Assembly: GCF_003255815.1 (NCBI RefSeq)
Contig: NC_037689.1
Span: 19,470,769 to 19,534,768, forward strand
Direction: 5' to 3'
Length of the DNA: 64,000 nt
Origin: Theropithecus gelada
Taxonomy: Eukaryota > Chordata > Mammalia > Primates > Cercopithecidae
Shown: one piece after another, positions 33,462 to 44,770 of the stretch
Position numbering within the stretch: position 1 is the first letter of the stretch
How the letters are laid out: each line of letters opens with the position of its first letter
Made by a program: the position numbers and the translations under genes
Notes under the pieces: model-generated
What the model was told of the DNA's origin: nothing
The model's input: only the letters and a program-made list of their open reading frames with translations
The model's database searches: none

Positions 33462-33641
33462 TTTTGAGACAGGGTCTTGCTCTGTCACCCAGGCTGGAGT
33501 GCAGTGGCACGTTCATAGGTCACTGCAGCCTCGACCTCCTGGGCTCAAGTGATCCTCCCTCCTCGGCCCCTCAAGTAGCTGGGACTACAGGTGTGCGCCA
33601 CCACGCCCAGCTAATTTTTGTATTTTTTGGTAGAGACAGGG
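33462..33641 (-). mobile_element. AluJ-like element, first part
   Basis: Antisense Alu with AluJ wording (cactgcagcctcgacctcc, ctcaagtgatcctcc). It breaks off at 'gtagagacaggg' where an LTR is inserted. Confidence 0.93.
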
Positions 33642-34001
33642 TGTATTAGTCTGTTCTCACACTGCTCTGAAGAAATACTCGAGACTGGGTAATTGATAAA
33701 GGAAAGAGGTTTAATTGACTCACAGTTACGTGTGGCTGGGGAGGCCTCAGGAAACTTACAATCATGGCAGAAGGCACCTCTTCACAGAGTGGCAGGGGAG
33801 AGAATGAGTGCCCAGCGAAGGGGGAAGCCCTTTACAAAACCATCAGATCTCGTGAGAACTAACTTTCTGTCAGGAGAACAGCATGGAGGTAACTGCCCCC
33901 ATGATTCAGTGATCTCTACCTGGTCCCTCCCACAACATGTGGGGATTATAGGAACTACAGCTCAAGATGAGATTTAGGTGGGGACACAGCCAAACCATAT
34001 C
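33642..34001 (-). mobile_element. THE1/MST-type MaLR solo LTR inside an AluJ
   Basis: About 360 bp, starting 'tgtattagtctgttctcac' and ending 'ggacacagccaaaccatatc', the reverse complement of a THE1/MST LTR. Inner text includes 'gagactgggtaattgataaa' and 'catcagatctcgtgagaact'. It carries no internal retroviral region. Confidence 0.92.
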
Positions 34002-34113
34002 CTGGGGTTTCACCATGTTGCCCAGGCTGGTGTTGAACTCCTGAGATCAAGTGATCTGCCCACCTCGGCCTCCCAAAATGCTGGAATTAGAGGCATGAAC
34101 CAGTGCTCCCGGC
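34002..34113 (-). mobile_element. AluJ-like element, second part
   Basis: Resumes with 'ggggtttcaccatgttgcccagg' after the LTR and ends 'cagtgctcccggcc'. Confidence 0.92.
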
Positions 34114-34184
34114 CTCTCCCCTCTTTTATAGTCGACATCTGGTTGTTAGTAATGCCTGTTGGTCTTACCATCAAAACACTCCTA

Positions 34185-34330
34185 GGCTGGGGTTGTGGCT
34201 CATGCCTGGAATCCCAGCACTTTGGGAGGCTGAGACAAGAGGATCCCTTGAGCCCAGGAGTTTCAGACCAGCCTCGGCAACATAGTGAGACCCTGTCACT
34301 ATTTTTGTACAAAACAAAACAAAGCAAAAC
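34185..34330 (+). mobile_element. Alu left-monomer-like element
   Basis: Sense Alu text from 'ggctggggttgtggctc' to 'agtgagaccctgtcact', then an (AAAAC)-type tail. The second arm is absent, so it is a free left monomer or a truncated copy. Confidence 0.85.
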
Positions 34331-34454
34331 CCAAAATCCCACTCCCAGACTGTTTTCATGGTTACCTGCCACCAGTCTGGGTGAGCCTGGCGCTCTCTGC
34401 TGATGACTTCTCTCTGGCCTCTCTGCTTCACTCCTGCCCCCTGAAGTTGAGATT

Positions 34455-35027
34455 CAATGAAGAAGCCAGTGTGCCCCTGTCATGTCATATCATTCCTCAG
34501 CTCAAAACCCTTGCAATTTCCCAGCTTATTCAGAGTAAAAGCAGCACTGACTGAAACACAGTGTCCTGTAAGGCCTATATGACCTAGTTCCCATCGCCTG
34601 TCTGACCTCAACCTCTATTCCCTCCTCCTTGCTCCCTCCCCTCCAGCCACACTGCCTGGAACATGGCAAGCCTGCCTCTGCCTGCTTCTGCCTCAGGGCC
34701 TTTGCACTTGCTCCTCCCCTGCCTGGAATGCTCCTCCCTCTGCCTAGAAAGCTCCTCCCCCCAGGTAATGCCTTCAGTCCTTCCCTTCAGGTCTTTGTGC
34801 AGATGTCAGCTTCTGGGGAGGATTTCCTTGGCTCTGTCTTTCCCCAACCATATACTCCCTATCCTCCCCTCCTGTTTACTTGTATACCTTGGCACTCATT
34901 ACCATCTGACATGCTATATAGTTTACTTGGTTGTCTTGCTTCTGGCTTTTTTTCTCCCACCAGAATGGCAGCTGCCACGAGGGCAGGGATTTTTAAATCT
35001 GTTTTGTTTGTTTCTTTCTTCTACTTC
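34455..35027 (+). repeat. L2 element, long 3' region
   Basis: Sense L2: 'ctcagctcaaaacccttgcaa', 'tgcctcagggcctttgcac', 'ctgcctggaatgctcc', 'ggtctttgtgcagatgtcagc' and 'ccacgagggcagggatttt'. The best-preserved L2 in the window. It continues at 35324 past an Alu. Confidence 0.88.
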
Positions 35028-35030
35028 TTC

Positions 35031-35323
35031 TTCTTTTTTTTTTTTTTAAGACTCGCGCTGTACCCAGGCTGGAGTGCAGTGGCGTGACCTCGGCTCACTG
35101 TAACCTCTCATCTCCCCAGTTAAAGCGATTCTCCTGCCTCAGCCTCCTAAGTAGTTGGGACTACAGGTACATGACACCACGCCCGGCTAGTTTTTGTATT
35201 TTTAGTCGAGATGGGGTTTCACCATGTTGGCTAGGCTGGTCTAGAACTCCTGATCTCAAGTGATCCGGCTGCCTCAGCCTCCCAAAGTGTTGGGATTACA
35301 GGCGTGAGCCTCTGTGCCCTGCC
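35031..35323 (-). mobile_element. Alu element inserted in L2
   Basis: Antisense full-length Alu with a T-rich start, ending 'gagcctctgtgccctgcc'. Confidence 0.95.
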
Positions 35324-35405
35324 AAAAGTCATTTTCTTTCTTGCCATGCTTTTAGTTCAGTGCCCATCTCTCAGTGGGACCTCAATATTTGTTGAAAACA
35401 TGAAT
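35324..35405 (+). repeat. L2 3' terminus, continued
   Basis: The text 'gtgcccatctctcagtggga' then 'ctcaatatttgttgaaaacatgaatg' finishes the L2 begun at 34455. Confidence 0.75.
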
Positions 35406-36085
35406 GTGTGGGGCTTGGGGCGAATGCTGGAATCGCACCTTGATAATAAAGTAGAGACAGAGCAGGAAAAGCAATGATTCTCCCCACACACCCCGGTCCT
35501 GAAACTCACGCTGTCTCTGACCAAAGCCTTGCCACCCTGAAGGCTCTGGGTACCCCATAAACAGAGGTCTCAGGAGGCCTCCCCCAATCACCAGTGTATG
35601 GTTGGAGGGCTCAAGGTGGGGCACCTGGGGGGCCTCTCTGGAATTTCAGGTGTGGGAGCCTTTGACCAGCGGCGCAACCGAGAGGTGGAATAATGCCTTT
35701 GTGGCATTTTGCTCCTGCATACTGGCAGGTGAGGCTAGACTATGCAGACCCTTTTATATCTGCCACAGCCCTGGGACCAGATGCTCTGGCCCTCGCAGAT
35801 GTTTTATATATGTTTTTGTTGAGTGAAAGGGAAAAAGACGCAGCAGCAGGTGTCTACACTGGCCAACGCCAGCGAGGGCGGGGAAGGGCAGTCTTACTTC
35901 AGAGAGTCCACAGATCCAGCTTCTTATCTCCCATAGCCCTCCCCCTTTTGACCCCAGGGCTCCCCTGCAGGTTTCTGCCTTTGAGAGCCACCTTGCCCAG
36001 GGAGTGCCCTGCCCACGGCCTGCAGGATGGAAGAAAAACGTTGTTTTCCCGGCTGGCTGCTTTGGGGACTTTACCGTCTGCAGTG
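35406..36085. other. Unassigned DNA
   Basis: No repeat recognised. The 145-codon frame at 35693-36130 has no recognisable domain. Confidence 0.4.
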
Positions 36086-36086
36086 G

Positions 36087-36226
36087 TCTGTAGTCCTAGC
36101 TCAGCTTTAGAATCCTCTGGGAGCTTTTAAAAAATCCTTCATACCTGGGCTCCCACTCACTTAAATTGAATCCAAATCTCTGAGGATGGAACCCAGGCAT
36201 TGCTAGCTTAAAAAACCACAACAACA
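36087..36226 (+). mobile_element. MER20-like hAT fragment
   Basis: The text 'gctttagaatcctctgggagcttttaaaa', 'aatctctgaggatggaacccaggcatt' follows the order of MER20/Charlie-type elements. It is diverged. Confidence 0.5.
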
Positions 36227-36570
36227 GGCCGGGCACAGTGGCTCACGACTGTAATCCCAGCACTTTGGGAGGCTGAGGCAGGTGGATGACTTGAGGTCAG
36301 GAGTTCGAGAGCAGTCTGGCCAATATGGTGAAACTCGTCTCTACTAAAAATAAAAAAATTAGCCAGGTGCGGTGGTGGGCACCTGTAATCCCAGCTACTC
36401 AGGAGGCTGAGGTGAGAGATTCACTTGAACCTGGGAGGTGGAGGTTGCAGTGAGCCCAGATCGCCCCATTGCACTCCATCCTGGGCAACAGAGCAAAACT
36501 CCGTTTGAAAACAGCAACAACAACAACAACAAAATAACAACAACAACAACAAAATAACAACAACAACAAC
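36227..36570 (+). mobile_element. Alu element with (CAA)n tail
   Basis: Full-length sense Alu. Its tail has become CAA repeats in three blocks separated by aaaat (36513-36570), with acaacaaca text also before the insertion. Confidence 0.95.
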
Positions 36571-37227
36571 TTGGTGATTCTGTTGTGCAGCCAGGTCTGA
36601 GGCCTGCAGTGGTGCTGGTTGAGAGACGTGCCCTGGAACCTGACCTACTGACCTTTGCCATCTGGCACCCTCCCCTTGGCCAGTTCATGCCTTGCCAGCT
36701 TTCAGGGCTTGTCACCAGCCCTTTCGTTTGCAAAAAGCCTTCTGGACACGGGGTCTGACTCCTCAGATCTCTCCCTCTTGCCGCAGCCTGCTTGTTTTTG
36801 GAACCGGGTGTTTGGTAATTAATCACTCCTTCCAGGGTCCATTCTCTGCCCCTCGCATTGTTATTTATCTTCTCCAGTGTTTACTGCCTTGACTCAACCT
36901 GGATTATATACTCCCTCCTGTTACTTAACCTGGGTTCCATTGGGTACAGAATCAATGAGAAAGAATTTCAAAGTGCAAATGGCCTGGCTCCAGAATGCAG
37001 GGAGTTGAGGGAGAGGAAGATATTCCTAGTAGTTTCTCTTGGGGTTTTTGCTGGCCTTCACATTCAGGAGGGGAGGCCCCTCTGCATTTGGGAAGCACGG
37101 GGATTCCCATCAGGGGTTTCCAGGTTCCCCGCACAGGGTGAGCCACATGAAACATTTGTTGATTGGCTGAAGACAGCCCTGGAGCTGGTGGAGAAACTTC
37201 TGGGGACAAGTGCACAACCGGGTACTG
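36571..37227. other. Unassigned DNA
   Basis: No repeat or gene recognised. Confidence 0.4.
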
Positions 37228-37340
37228 TGAAGAGTGCTTAAGTCGGACCTCCTTTTACAGAGGAGGAGACCAGAGCCAGAGAGAGGAAGTGAGCTCTGCA
37301 AGGCCACCCAGTGAGCTCCTGCTAGAGCCAGCCCCAAAAC
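37228..37340 (-). repeat. MIR fragment
   Basis: Antisense MIR: 'ttttacagaggaggagacc', 'gagagaggaagtgagctctgcaaggccacccag'. Confidence 0.65.
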
Positions 37341-37834
37341 GCAGCCGAACTCAGCCCAACTGCCCCCTCTCCTTCCATGACCTTTGGCTGCTTCCTGGAA
37401 GGCAGGATTACTAAACTGATAGACGGCAGGAGGTCCGTGAACTTGGATGGGAAGGAAAATTACATCTTCATTTTCACTAAACCTCTCACTGAAATCCTTT
37501 AATAGACGTAGGAAACAAACCACAGTGATATTGGCAGGAGCTGTGACTTTGTCGCCAACAGAAATCACAGATATTTCCATATTATGTTACAGTTACTGCA
37601 GGTATCTCAAATACCAATTCCACTCATCATTGTTTTGAAATTACAGCAGTTATTTTACCTAGTTATTTAATACATTAAATAAGCACGTATATGACTGTAT
37701 CACCAAATATTTTCATGCTTATTTCAATATAATTGGTTTGCTTTGCAATTCCATGGTATTTTATTGTATGCACTTAAAGTGTTATTCTGAGAAGGCTCCA
37801 AAGGGGCCACAGTGCAAAAACAATTACAACCCTA
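37341..37834. other. AT-rich unassigned DNA
   Basis: Low-GC stretch at 37560-37760 with no repeat I can name and no coding signal. Confidence 0.4.
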
Positions 37835-38302
37835 TTGGGCTCGGAACACAATACCCCAAAGTATGGCACTTTGGCATGCTGAGTGCTTTAAACCGAAGGA
37901 GATTGGAGGGCCTCAGAAGCAAAGTTTCACTGAACTTCTCCTACTCTCCTGTCTCTGACTCCACCCCCCCGGTCCCCACCGCCAAAGGAAGTCATAGAAA
38001 TCAAAATTCCTCTTCCCAAAGGTGAGTCATGGAAACTAGAACCCTTCTCTCCCAAAGCAAGCCATATAATCTAGAAAGGTCACTCTCTCTCTTTTCCCTT
38101 CTCTCTTGAAGACCCTCATTTCAGAGGGGTCCTGCCTCATACCTGAAAGGAAGGAATGCTATACAGATGGGCCAAGAATCTGGGCAGGGCTGCTGGGATT
38201 CCTCCTCAGTCTATTACCATGAGATCATACCCTTTTGTCCAGTCACATTTCTACAAGGCTGCCCATTCTTCATGGAATGTAAGCATAAAAATAGACAGTT
38301 TT
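37835..38302 (+). mobile_element. ERV-type LTR, copy A, left part
   Basis: Shares ordered wording with the element at 50.77-51.30 kb: 'ataccccaaagtatggcact' against 'ctccaaaatatggcacc', 'aagcataaaaatagaca' against 'aagcataaaaataagca'. The family is not certain (ERVL class, MER21-like by memory). An Alu interrupts it at 38303. Confidence 0.6.
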
Positions 38303-38603
38303 GGCTGGGTGGGGTGTCTCATGCCTGTAATCCCAGCGCTTTGGGTGGCTGAGGCGGGAGGCTCATCTGAGGTCAGGAGTTTGAGACCAGCTTGGCTAAC
38401 ATGGTGAAAACCCACCTTTACTAAAAATACAAAAATTAACCAAGCGTGCAAATCTGTAATTCCAGCTACTTGGGAGGCTGAGGCAGGAGAATCGCTTGTA
38501 CCCGGAAGGCGGAGGTTGCAGTGAGCCGAGATCATGCCACTGCATTCCAGCCTGGACGACAGAGTGAGACTCCATCTCAAACAAACAAACAAACAAACAA
38601 ACT
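38303..38603 (+). mobile_element. Alu element inserted in LTR copy A
   Basis: Sense Alu with an (AAAC)n tail at 38577-38603. Confidence 0.94.
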
Positions 38604-38722
38604 TTAATTAAGTACATTTGTTATGCTTTTCTCTTGCTAACCTGTCTTTTGTCATAGGAGTGTTGGCTGTGACACTTATGATGACTGAGAAAAGGTATCA
38701 CACGTTCCGCCCCTACAACCCC
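38604..38722 (+). mobile_element. ERV-type LTR, copy A, right part
   Basis: 'tgcttttctcttgctaacctg' and 'gatgactgagaaaagg' followed by 'ccgcccctac' match the end of the copy at 51.2-51.3 kb. Confidence 0.6.
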
Positions 38723-38774
38723 TTCATAAGGACTGGTTTCCTTAAAACATGCAGGACATCTTCTGCTGTAGCCT

Positions 38775-38965
38775 CAGTATGATGGATGATTAGAGCTCAG
38801 CCTGGGTGACACCAGGGCTGAGTTCCCTTCTCAGTTACTCAATCTCTCTGAATTCTGCTTCCTTGTTCATAAAATAGGGATAATAATAGTCCTTACATTT
38901 CAGAGTTGTGAGGATGAGAATGCACATACAAGGTTTGTTCCAGGGCTTGGCCAAGGGTAAAGGGT
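38775..38965 (+). repeat. MIR fragment
   Basis: Sense MIR: 'cagttactcaatctctctgaa', 'ttgttcataaaatagggataataatag', 'cagagttgtgaggatgaga'. Confidence 0.75.
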
Positions 38966-39159
38966 ACAAGTTCAATCCATACCAGTGGTAGTGGTCACAT
39001 GCCAATTTCTTGGGGTACTGGTTGGCAAGAACCATTTATTTGTCCAATTCAAAAAGAAGAAAAAAAAAATCTTTGCTAACTGTCAAATGTTTTCAAACCT
39101 CAGTTCACAGGTATCAAAAATGATTGTCTGAGACCAGATGGCCTAAAATGATGTTTTCA

Positions 39160-39765
39160 ATTAAAACATTTCTTAAAAATTGAAGTGTAACTTATATATC
39201 ATAAAGTGCACTAGTCTTAAGTGTACAACTCAATAAAATTTTACATACGTCTAGATTCATGCAATCAGCCCCAGATCAAAACATAGAACATTTCCAGCCA
39301 TCTAGAAGGTTCCCTCTTGCCCCTTCTCAGTCAATACTACCCTCTGCCTCCTTAACCACGATCCTGAGTTCTATCGTCATTGATTGGTTCTGTCTGCTCT
39401 AGAACTTCATGTAAATTCAATCGGAACATACATACTCATATGTGCCTGGCCTTTTTTTCAGTCAGTATATCTGTGAAGTCCATCTACATTGTTGCGTGTA
39501 TCAGTAGTTTTTTTTTTTTTTCTTATTGCTAGGTGGTATTCCATTGTATGAATACACAACAATTTACTTATCCATTCTACCTTTGATAGAAATTTGTGTT
39601 GTTTCCTTTTTTCTCTCTCTCTCTCTTATGAATAAAGTTGCTGCAAATGTTTATGTACATGACTCCGTGTGGCCATATGAACTCATTTCTCTTGGGTATT
39701 TCTGGGAGAGGAATTCCTGTGTTAGAACATCTGTACATGTTTAATTTTAGTTTCAATTACATTTA
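39160..39765 (-). mobile_element. L1M-type LINE 3' region
   Basis: Antisense old-L1 3' UTR text: 'aagtgtacaactcaataaaattttac', 'ttgctaggtggtattccattgtatg', 'tatgaataaagttgctgcaaatg', 'ctcttgggtatttctgggagagg'. It contains a poly-T run and a CT run. Confidence 0.85.
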
Positions 39766-39779
39766 AAAAGATTTATTCA

Positions 39780-40070
39780 GGGCTGGGCCCAGTGGCTTAC
39801 ACCTGTAATCCCAGCAGTTTGGGAGGCCAAGGCGGGCAGATCACTTGAGGTCAGGAGTTTGAGACCAGCCTGGCCAAAGTGGTGAAACCCCATCTTTTCT
39901 AAAAACATAAAAATTAGCTGGGTTAGGTGATGCTTGCCTGTAATTCCAGCTACTTGGGAGGCTGAGGCATGAGAATCTTTTGAACCTGGGAGGCGGAGGC
40001 TGCATGAGCCAAGGTCATGCCACTGTACTCCAGTCTGGGTGGCAGAGAGAGACTCTGTACAAAAAAAAAA
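39780..40070 (+). mobile_element. Alu element with 14-bp target duplication
   Basis: Sense Alu. The word aaaaagatttattc flanks it at 39766-39779 and 40071-40084. Confidence 0.96.
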
Positions 40071-40191
40071 AAAAAGATTTATTCTGTAAAGAATGAGGCC
40101 TTAGATAGAGCAGTATGTGATACAGTTGCTCTGTGAACAAGAGTTCCCCCAAACTTGCCTTCCAAGGCAGCAGGAATCCCAACACTGCAGA

Positions 40192-40316
40192 ATTTTTTTT
40201 GAGATGGGTGTCTCACTATATTGCGCAGGCTGGCCTCAAACTCCTGGGCTCAAGAGATTCTCCTGCCTTAACCTCCCAAGTAGCTGGTATTACAGGTGCA
40301 TGCCACTTCACCCAAC
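40192..40316 (-). mobile_element. Alu monomer-like fragment
   Basis: Antisense, from 'tttttgagatgggtgtctcac' to 'gcatgccacttcacccaac', one arm only. Confidence 0.88.
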
Positions 40317-40813
40317 TAAACACCAAGGTGGTTGGGTTTTTAAAAAAATATTGTTATTATTAACTAGATTTTGTTTGCCAATCACAGCTTCTATTTTGGT
40401 CAGAGAAAGAGGCTTCAATGCAGAAGTGGATGAGGGTAAATCAGAAGAAAAATGAACACAGGAAAGACCCTCCTAAGAGGGTTCAGAGGCCAGGCATGGG
40501 CTGCTGAGATGCTTTAGGACAGGATTAGACCAAGCCCAAGCGGCTGGCAGTTCCTGGAGAGGGAGACAGACTGGCTCCCGTTTCTCTGCCCCCTTCTTAG
40601 ACTGCCCTACCCAGCAGCAAGTCCTTGAAGGTGACCACCTAGGGCTGACCAACCTGGCCTTCCTCTCCCTGTATGCATTTTTAATTAAGCAGGTGGCATT
40701 CACAGCTCACTTGCCTTTTAATGTAAACCCCAACCCTAGGGCCTCCAATTAAGTAAAAGCTTTATACCTGGCACCTTCTTAATCAGGACAGTTGGTGCCA
40801 GGCAGGTTTTTCT
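40317..40813. other. Unassigned DNA
   Basis: No repeat or gene recognised. Confidence 0.4.
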
Positions 40814-41013
40814 GGAGTTGTGGCTCTCCAAGTGCGGTGCCTGGAAGAGCAACATCAGCATCACCTGGGAACTGGTCAGAAATGCCCATTCCTGGGCCCT
40901 ATCCGAGGCCTCAGAATCAGAAGTTGTGGGGTGGGGCCTAGCAATGGGTGTTTTAACAAGCCTACCCCAACCCCCGGAGGATTCTGATGCACATCAAAGT
41001 TAGACAACCACCG
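40814..41013 (+). mobile_element. MER20-like hAT DNA transposon
   Basis: 'aacatcagcatcacctgggaactgg', 'tcagaaatgcccattcctgggcc' and 'gttttaacaagcctacc' then 'gattctgatgcacatcaaag' in order match MER20, a Charlie-type element. Nearly full length. Confidence 0.85.
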
Positions 41014-41017
41014 AGCT

Positions 41018-41139
41018 ACCCTGGTTTACAAACTGTCCTCACATCGGAATCATTTGGGGATTACAAAAAAGAAAAAACAAGTTCTGCCTGGTCTACCCTA
41101 GAGATGCTGATGTAATTGGTCTGGGTATGTAGATTTTAA
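41018..41139 (+). mobile_element. Old hAT/MER-type fragment interrupted by an Alu
   Basis: 'ggaatcatttggggattac' and 'gagatgctgatgtaattggtctgg' are Charlie-type wording. The continuation 'gtatgtgggtttttaaagctccc' is found past the Alu at 41485. Confidence 0.55.
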
Positions 41140-41153
41140 TTTTATCTATCTAT

Positions 41154-41192
<39 letters not shown>

Positions 41193-41195
41193 CCT
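41140..41195. repeat. (TTTA)n microsatellite at Alu tail
   Basis: ATCT units passing into TTTA units adjoining the antisense Alu. Confidence 0.93.
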
Positions 41196-41196
41196 A

Positions 41197-41484
41197 TCTT
41201 GAGATAGAATCTCACTCTGTTATCCAGCCTGGAGTGCAGTGGTATGATCATATAGCTCACTGCAGCCTTGACCTCCCGGGCTCAAGTGATCCTCCCACCT
41301 CAGCCTCCCAAGTAGCTGGGACTACAGGCGTGCACAACCATGCCTAGCTAATTTGTGAATTTTTTTCAGAGATGGGGTTTCACCATATTGGCCAGGCTGG
41401 TCTTGAACTCCTGAGTTCAAGCAATCCTCCTGCCTCGGTCTCCCAAAGTGCTAGAATTATAGGCATGAACCACTGCACCTGGCT
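41197..41484 (-). mobile_element. AluJ-like element
   Basis: Antisense with AluJ wording (cactgcagccttgacctcccgggctcaag in pieces). It ends 'cactgcacctggct'. Confidence 0.93.
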
Positions 41485-41689
41485 GGTATGTGGGTTTTTA
41501 AAGCTCCCAAGGTGATACCAGTATGGAATCAAAGTTTGCCAAGATGGAAAGCCTTCCATCTAGGAGAAGACGTTTTTGCTCTATTATCTTTCTGCCAAAG
41601 TCTCCTAACCTCTGAGGTTCCCCCTCTGTTCCTATGGTCCTGGTTTGATGCCTCAAAGATTTGGACCCCATGTTTTGTGTTGGAACCAG

Positions 41690-41885
41690 CTCCTACCTGC
41701 ACACCACAGCAGAAGGTGTGCATCTCAGCAATGTCATATTAGTGGCTTGAAGTCAGCTGTGGTGGGAATCTTTACACCACAGGAACAGGCAAATGCTACC
41801 AGTCAGAGCTATTAGACCCTAGAGAACGTTTTGTCAGTTGTTCACCAGCTCACCACAGGGCAGGTAACCTCCTTGGGTTGCTCAG
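41690..41885. repeat. Ancient dispersed repeat, copy A
   Basis: 'agtggcttgaagtcagct', 'ctttacaccac', 'ggcaaatgctaccagtcag' and 'gttcaccagctcacca' occur in the same order as in 45.36-45.49 kb. The family is not named with certainty (MER/hAT-like). Confidence 0.5.
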
Positions 41886-42009
41886 CCTAAGTCAGGGCTT
41901 ATGCTGGGCAACACTTACTCCCCAGGCCAGGAGGACTAATACAAATGAGAGATGTGTAAATGATGCAAATGGTGAGTTAGTTCTCAGGAGCAAAATATGA
42001 GTAAAATAT

Positions 42010-42170
42010 GGTGACGGGGCTAGCTATATAATTTGGGGGACCCAGTACAAAATGAAAGTTCAGGGATCCCTGCTCAAAATGCAGGGGGAAAACGTGCCAT
42101 TAAAGGTACTAAAATATAAAACATTCTCCTTTCTTCTGCGGTCTCTCTCTCAACCAGTACTTGCTACCTA
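42010..42170. repeat. Unclassified old repeat, copy A
   Basis: 'atataatttgggggacccagtacaaaatgaaa' (in pieces) and 'actaaaatataaaacattctcctttcttc' parallel text at 62.17-62.26 and 63.23-63.28 kb. Text at 42745-42795 (cgctgtgtgactgcac) may be the far end of the same element. Confidence 0.45.
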
Positions 42171-43213
42171 ATGGCATATTCCTTTGGGTATGGGATACTC
42201 CTGGTGCAAGTGAGGACCCTCAAAAGTGCTTGGGGGTCCTGCCTTATGATTCTGCACTTACCCTGCCACTTGCCGGGTCCCTCCTTTCTCCAGCCAGACC
42301 TGCAGGCCTTGATGTTGGGGCAGGAAAGTCAATTTCCCCTTCTCAGAGGAATGCTGCCCCCACCCATAGGGGATGGGTTAACCCTTAAGAGATGGCAACC
42401 TCATGGCTAGGATAGGAGCAGGTGAAGGGCTTGCTCCAGGCCAAGTGGCCTGCTGGATGCCAATTCTGGGGCTGCCACTCTGACCCTCCCCCAGGGGGAG
42501 AGAGCCCCAGTGGTTGCAGGGTGGGTACACAGGGAGGGAGAGGCTGGGCAGGGTCAGGGCACCAGGGGGTGGGGAGCAGGCTGCCAAAAACCTATCCTAA
42601 GGAGGCTGGGAAGTGCAAGAGGTGGGATCCTGTATGAGCCAAGGCTCCAGGCTTCCGGATAATGTTCCATTGCCCCATCAGACTTCACTTACAAAAGAGA
42701 GAATGATTCACCACAGGACATTAAACCCCAAGTACCAGACCTTTCTGAGCGTCGGAGCGCTGTGTGACTGCACTGTTGGCCTGCCCACAGAGCTGGTCCT
42801 GCATAGTCTTATGGCTAATGCTCAAAAGGTTTAGTTTTGCAAGACTTGCTCCTGGCTGGGAGCAAGTCTCTCTCCTATGCCTATTTCTCCCCAGTATTTG
42901 TCCTCCAGCTTGGAGTGCCAACCCTCCTAGCTGAACACCCATCATGGGCAGCGGGGATCCAAGGGAATAGATTCAACTCACGCCTGCACAAAAGTAGGAC
43001 ACGATGTAGCCATTATTGATTTTCCTATAAAGAGTGAACTTTCTATTAAAACAATCACATAAATTATTTAACTAAACCCCACATAGCAGTGCTATGGTTG
43101 TATATAACTAAGAGAGACAAGCTCAAGTAAGCCTTTGAAAAGGGACTAGAGAGCCCATACCTTGTGCCACATGACTTGAGAGCTTTAAGGTCACAACTTA
43201 ACTTAATAAATCT

Positions 43214-43215
<2 letters not shown>
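42171..43215. other. Unassigned DNA
   Basis: No gene recognised. Short frames on both strands lack motifs. Confidence 0.35.

Positions 43216-43256
<41 letters not shown>
43216..43256. repeat. (TC)n microsatellite
   Basis: About 20 pure TC units with no Alu attached. Confidence 0.95.
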
Positions 43257-44760
43257 AGCTTTGGGATTATACATACTCCTATCCCTTCTGTCTCTGCAAC
43301 TGCTTTCCTGGCAGTTTGGACATCAGAAGCCACTTTATTTGAAATTAGGGCATCCTCAATTCCATCCTAGTGATCCACTCACACCTTTGTCACCCTTTTG
43401 TTTTTTACAAAGAGCAATAGCTGCCCCTGGCGCCTAGGGGCTTTCTCAGGTGCAGGCTGTCCCCACTGTATTTTTTTTTGCCTTAATCAGAAAGGAATTG
43501 GGCTGGGTTGGAGTGGGGGCCAAATAGTGAAATGCTACTCATTTCCAAGATGTTGCATAAACTCGAGACAGCAGTTCCTCGGAAACTATGCTCTAAACTT
43601 CATTCAGTAACTCATTCCCCCACTGTTTCCTGGCCTGGGTAGAAAAGTGATTTTTGCCTTGAATGGCTAATTATTATTGGGTAAATAGCCAACGCTCCTA
43701 GCAGCTTAAAGCCTGCTTCAGGTCTTTTGGATTTTAAAAGGGATTGTTACCACTTGTCCTCTAAACATTTAAAATTACAGTACATTTGAAAGAAAGAAAA
43801 TGGGTTTTTATAAACAATAAGTTATACAGGAGTTCTTTTGAGTGTGTGCTTTCTTTTTTGGAGACCCTGGTATGAAAAGAAAAGCTGTTTCCTTCTGCCC
43901 AGGAGGAGGGTGAAAGCCTGACTCTATTGACCTCAGAGAGCCTGTTAGCATCTCTGCCTTTTGTCTCTGGCTGTCTTGGGTGGAGGGCGACTGTGCATGG
44001 GGTTAATTGCCCAGTCGTAACTCCAGTCGTTAAAATTCAAGAGGTGCGCTCTTGTAAGACACTTGAGGTAGATGAACTGTCCTGTAACTTTTTATATATG
44101 GCACCCCAGTCCCCCACCCCTTCATGTTCCCACACTACTGTTGGCCTAAGCCAATTAGAACTTCCTAAGGAGGCCAGGCCATATCTCTTAGCTCGAGCTC
44201 CGCTGGGAGGCCCCAGCCATGTCCCATCTGGTCCTGAGTTAATTCTTGATCCAGCCATCAAGTGTTTGTTTTCTTTAGTTAAAAAATAAAACCACCTCCT
44301 TCTTTCCCTGTATGCACAGAACCAATTTAAATTGAGATCCTTGTTTTTTTTGTTATCAATTTTTTTCTCTTTTCCAGTGTCTTTCATGCTCTTTTTTGAA
44401 GGGGGCTGGCTCCTTTTGAAGTTTATCTTTGGTTCAATAATTCACAGTGGTTGAGCTTGAGGATTTTTCCCTAACTAAATATAAACAAAAGCTCCCCTCC
44501 CCTGCAAAAAAAGGAAGGACTCGAAAGATTCTCTCCTTCACACTGATCAGCAAGTGGCCTCCTATTGGCTCTTGTCACTTGGTGTCCTCCATTTCCCTGG
44601 TGTTGCCATCTTGCAAACATTTGGGGGAAAATGGAGAATGATGAAACTTAATCTGCCAGCACCTCGGGAGTGCAGCGTTGGAGTCGGTTTCCCATCTGTG
44701 GGGAAGCTCTAATTTCACTGGCTGTGTTCCTTCCATCAGTCAGGGCTGCAACCCACACAG
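43257..44760. other. Repeat-free DNA, possible conserved non-coding block
   Basis: Within 1.5 kb I recognise no repeat. The part 43650-44450 is moderately AT-rich with homeodomain- and MEF2-like words (ctaattattattggg, ggttaattgcc, tttttatatatggc) and an acceptor-like pyrimidine tract ending 'ttttccag' near 44375. No coding exon is evident. Confidence 0.3.
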
Positions 44761-44770
44761 ATCAGTTTCT

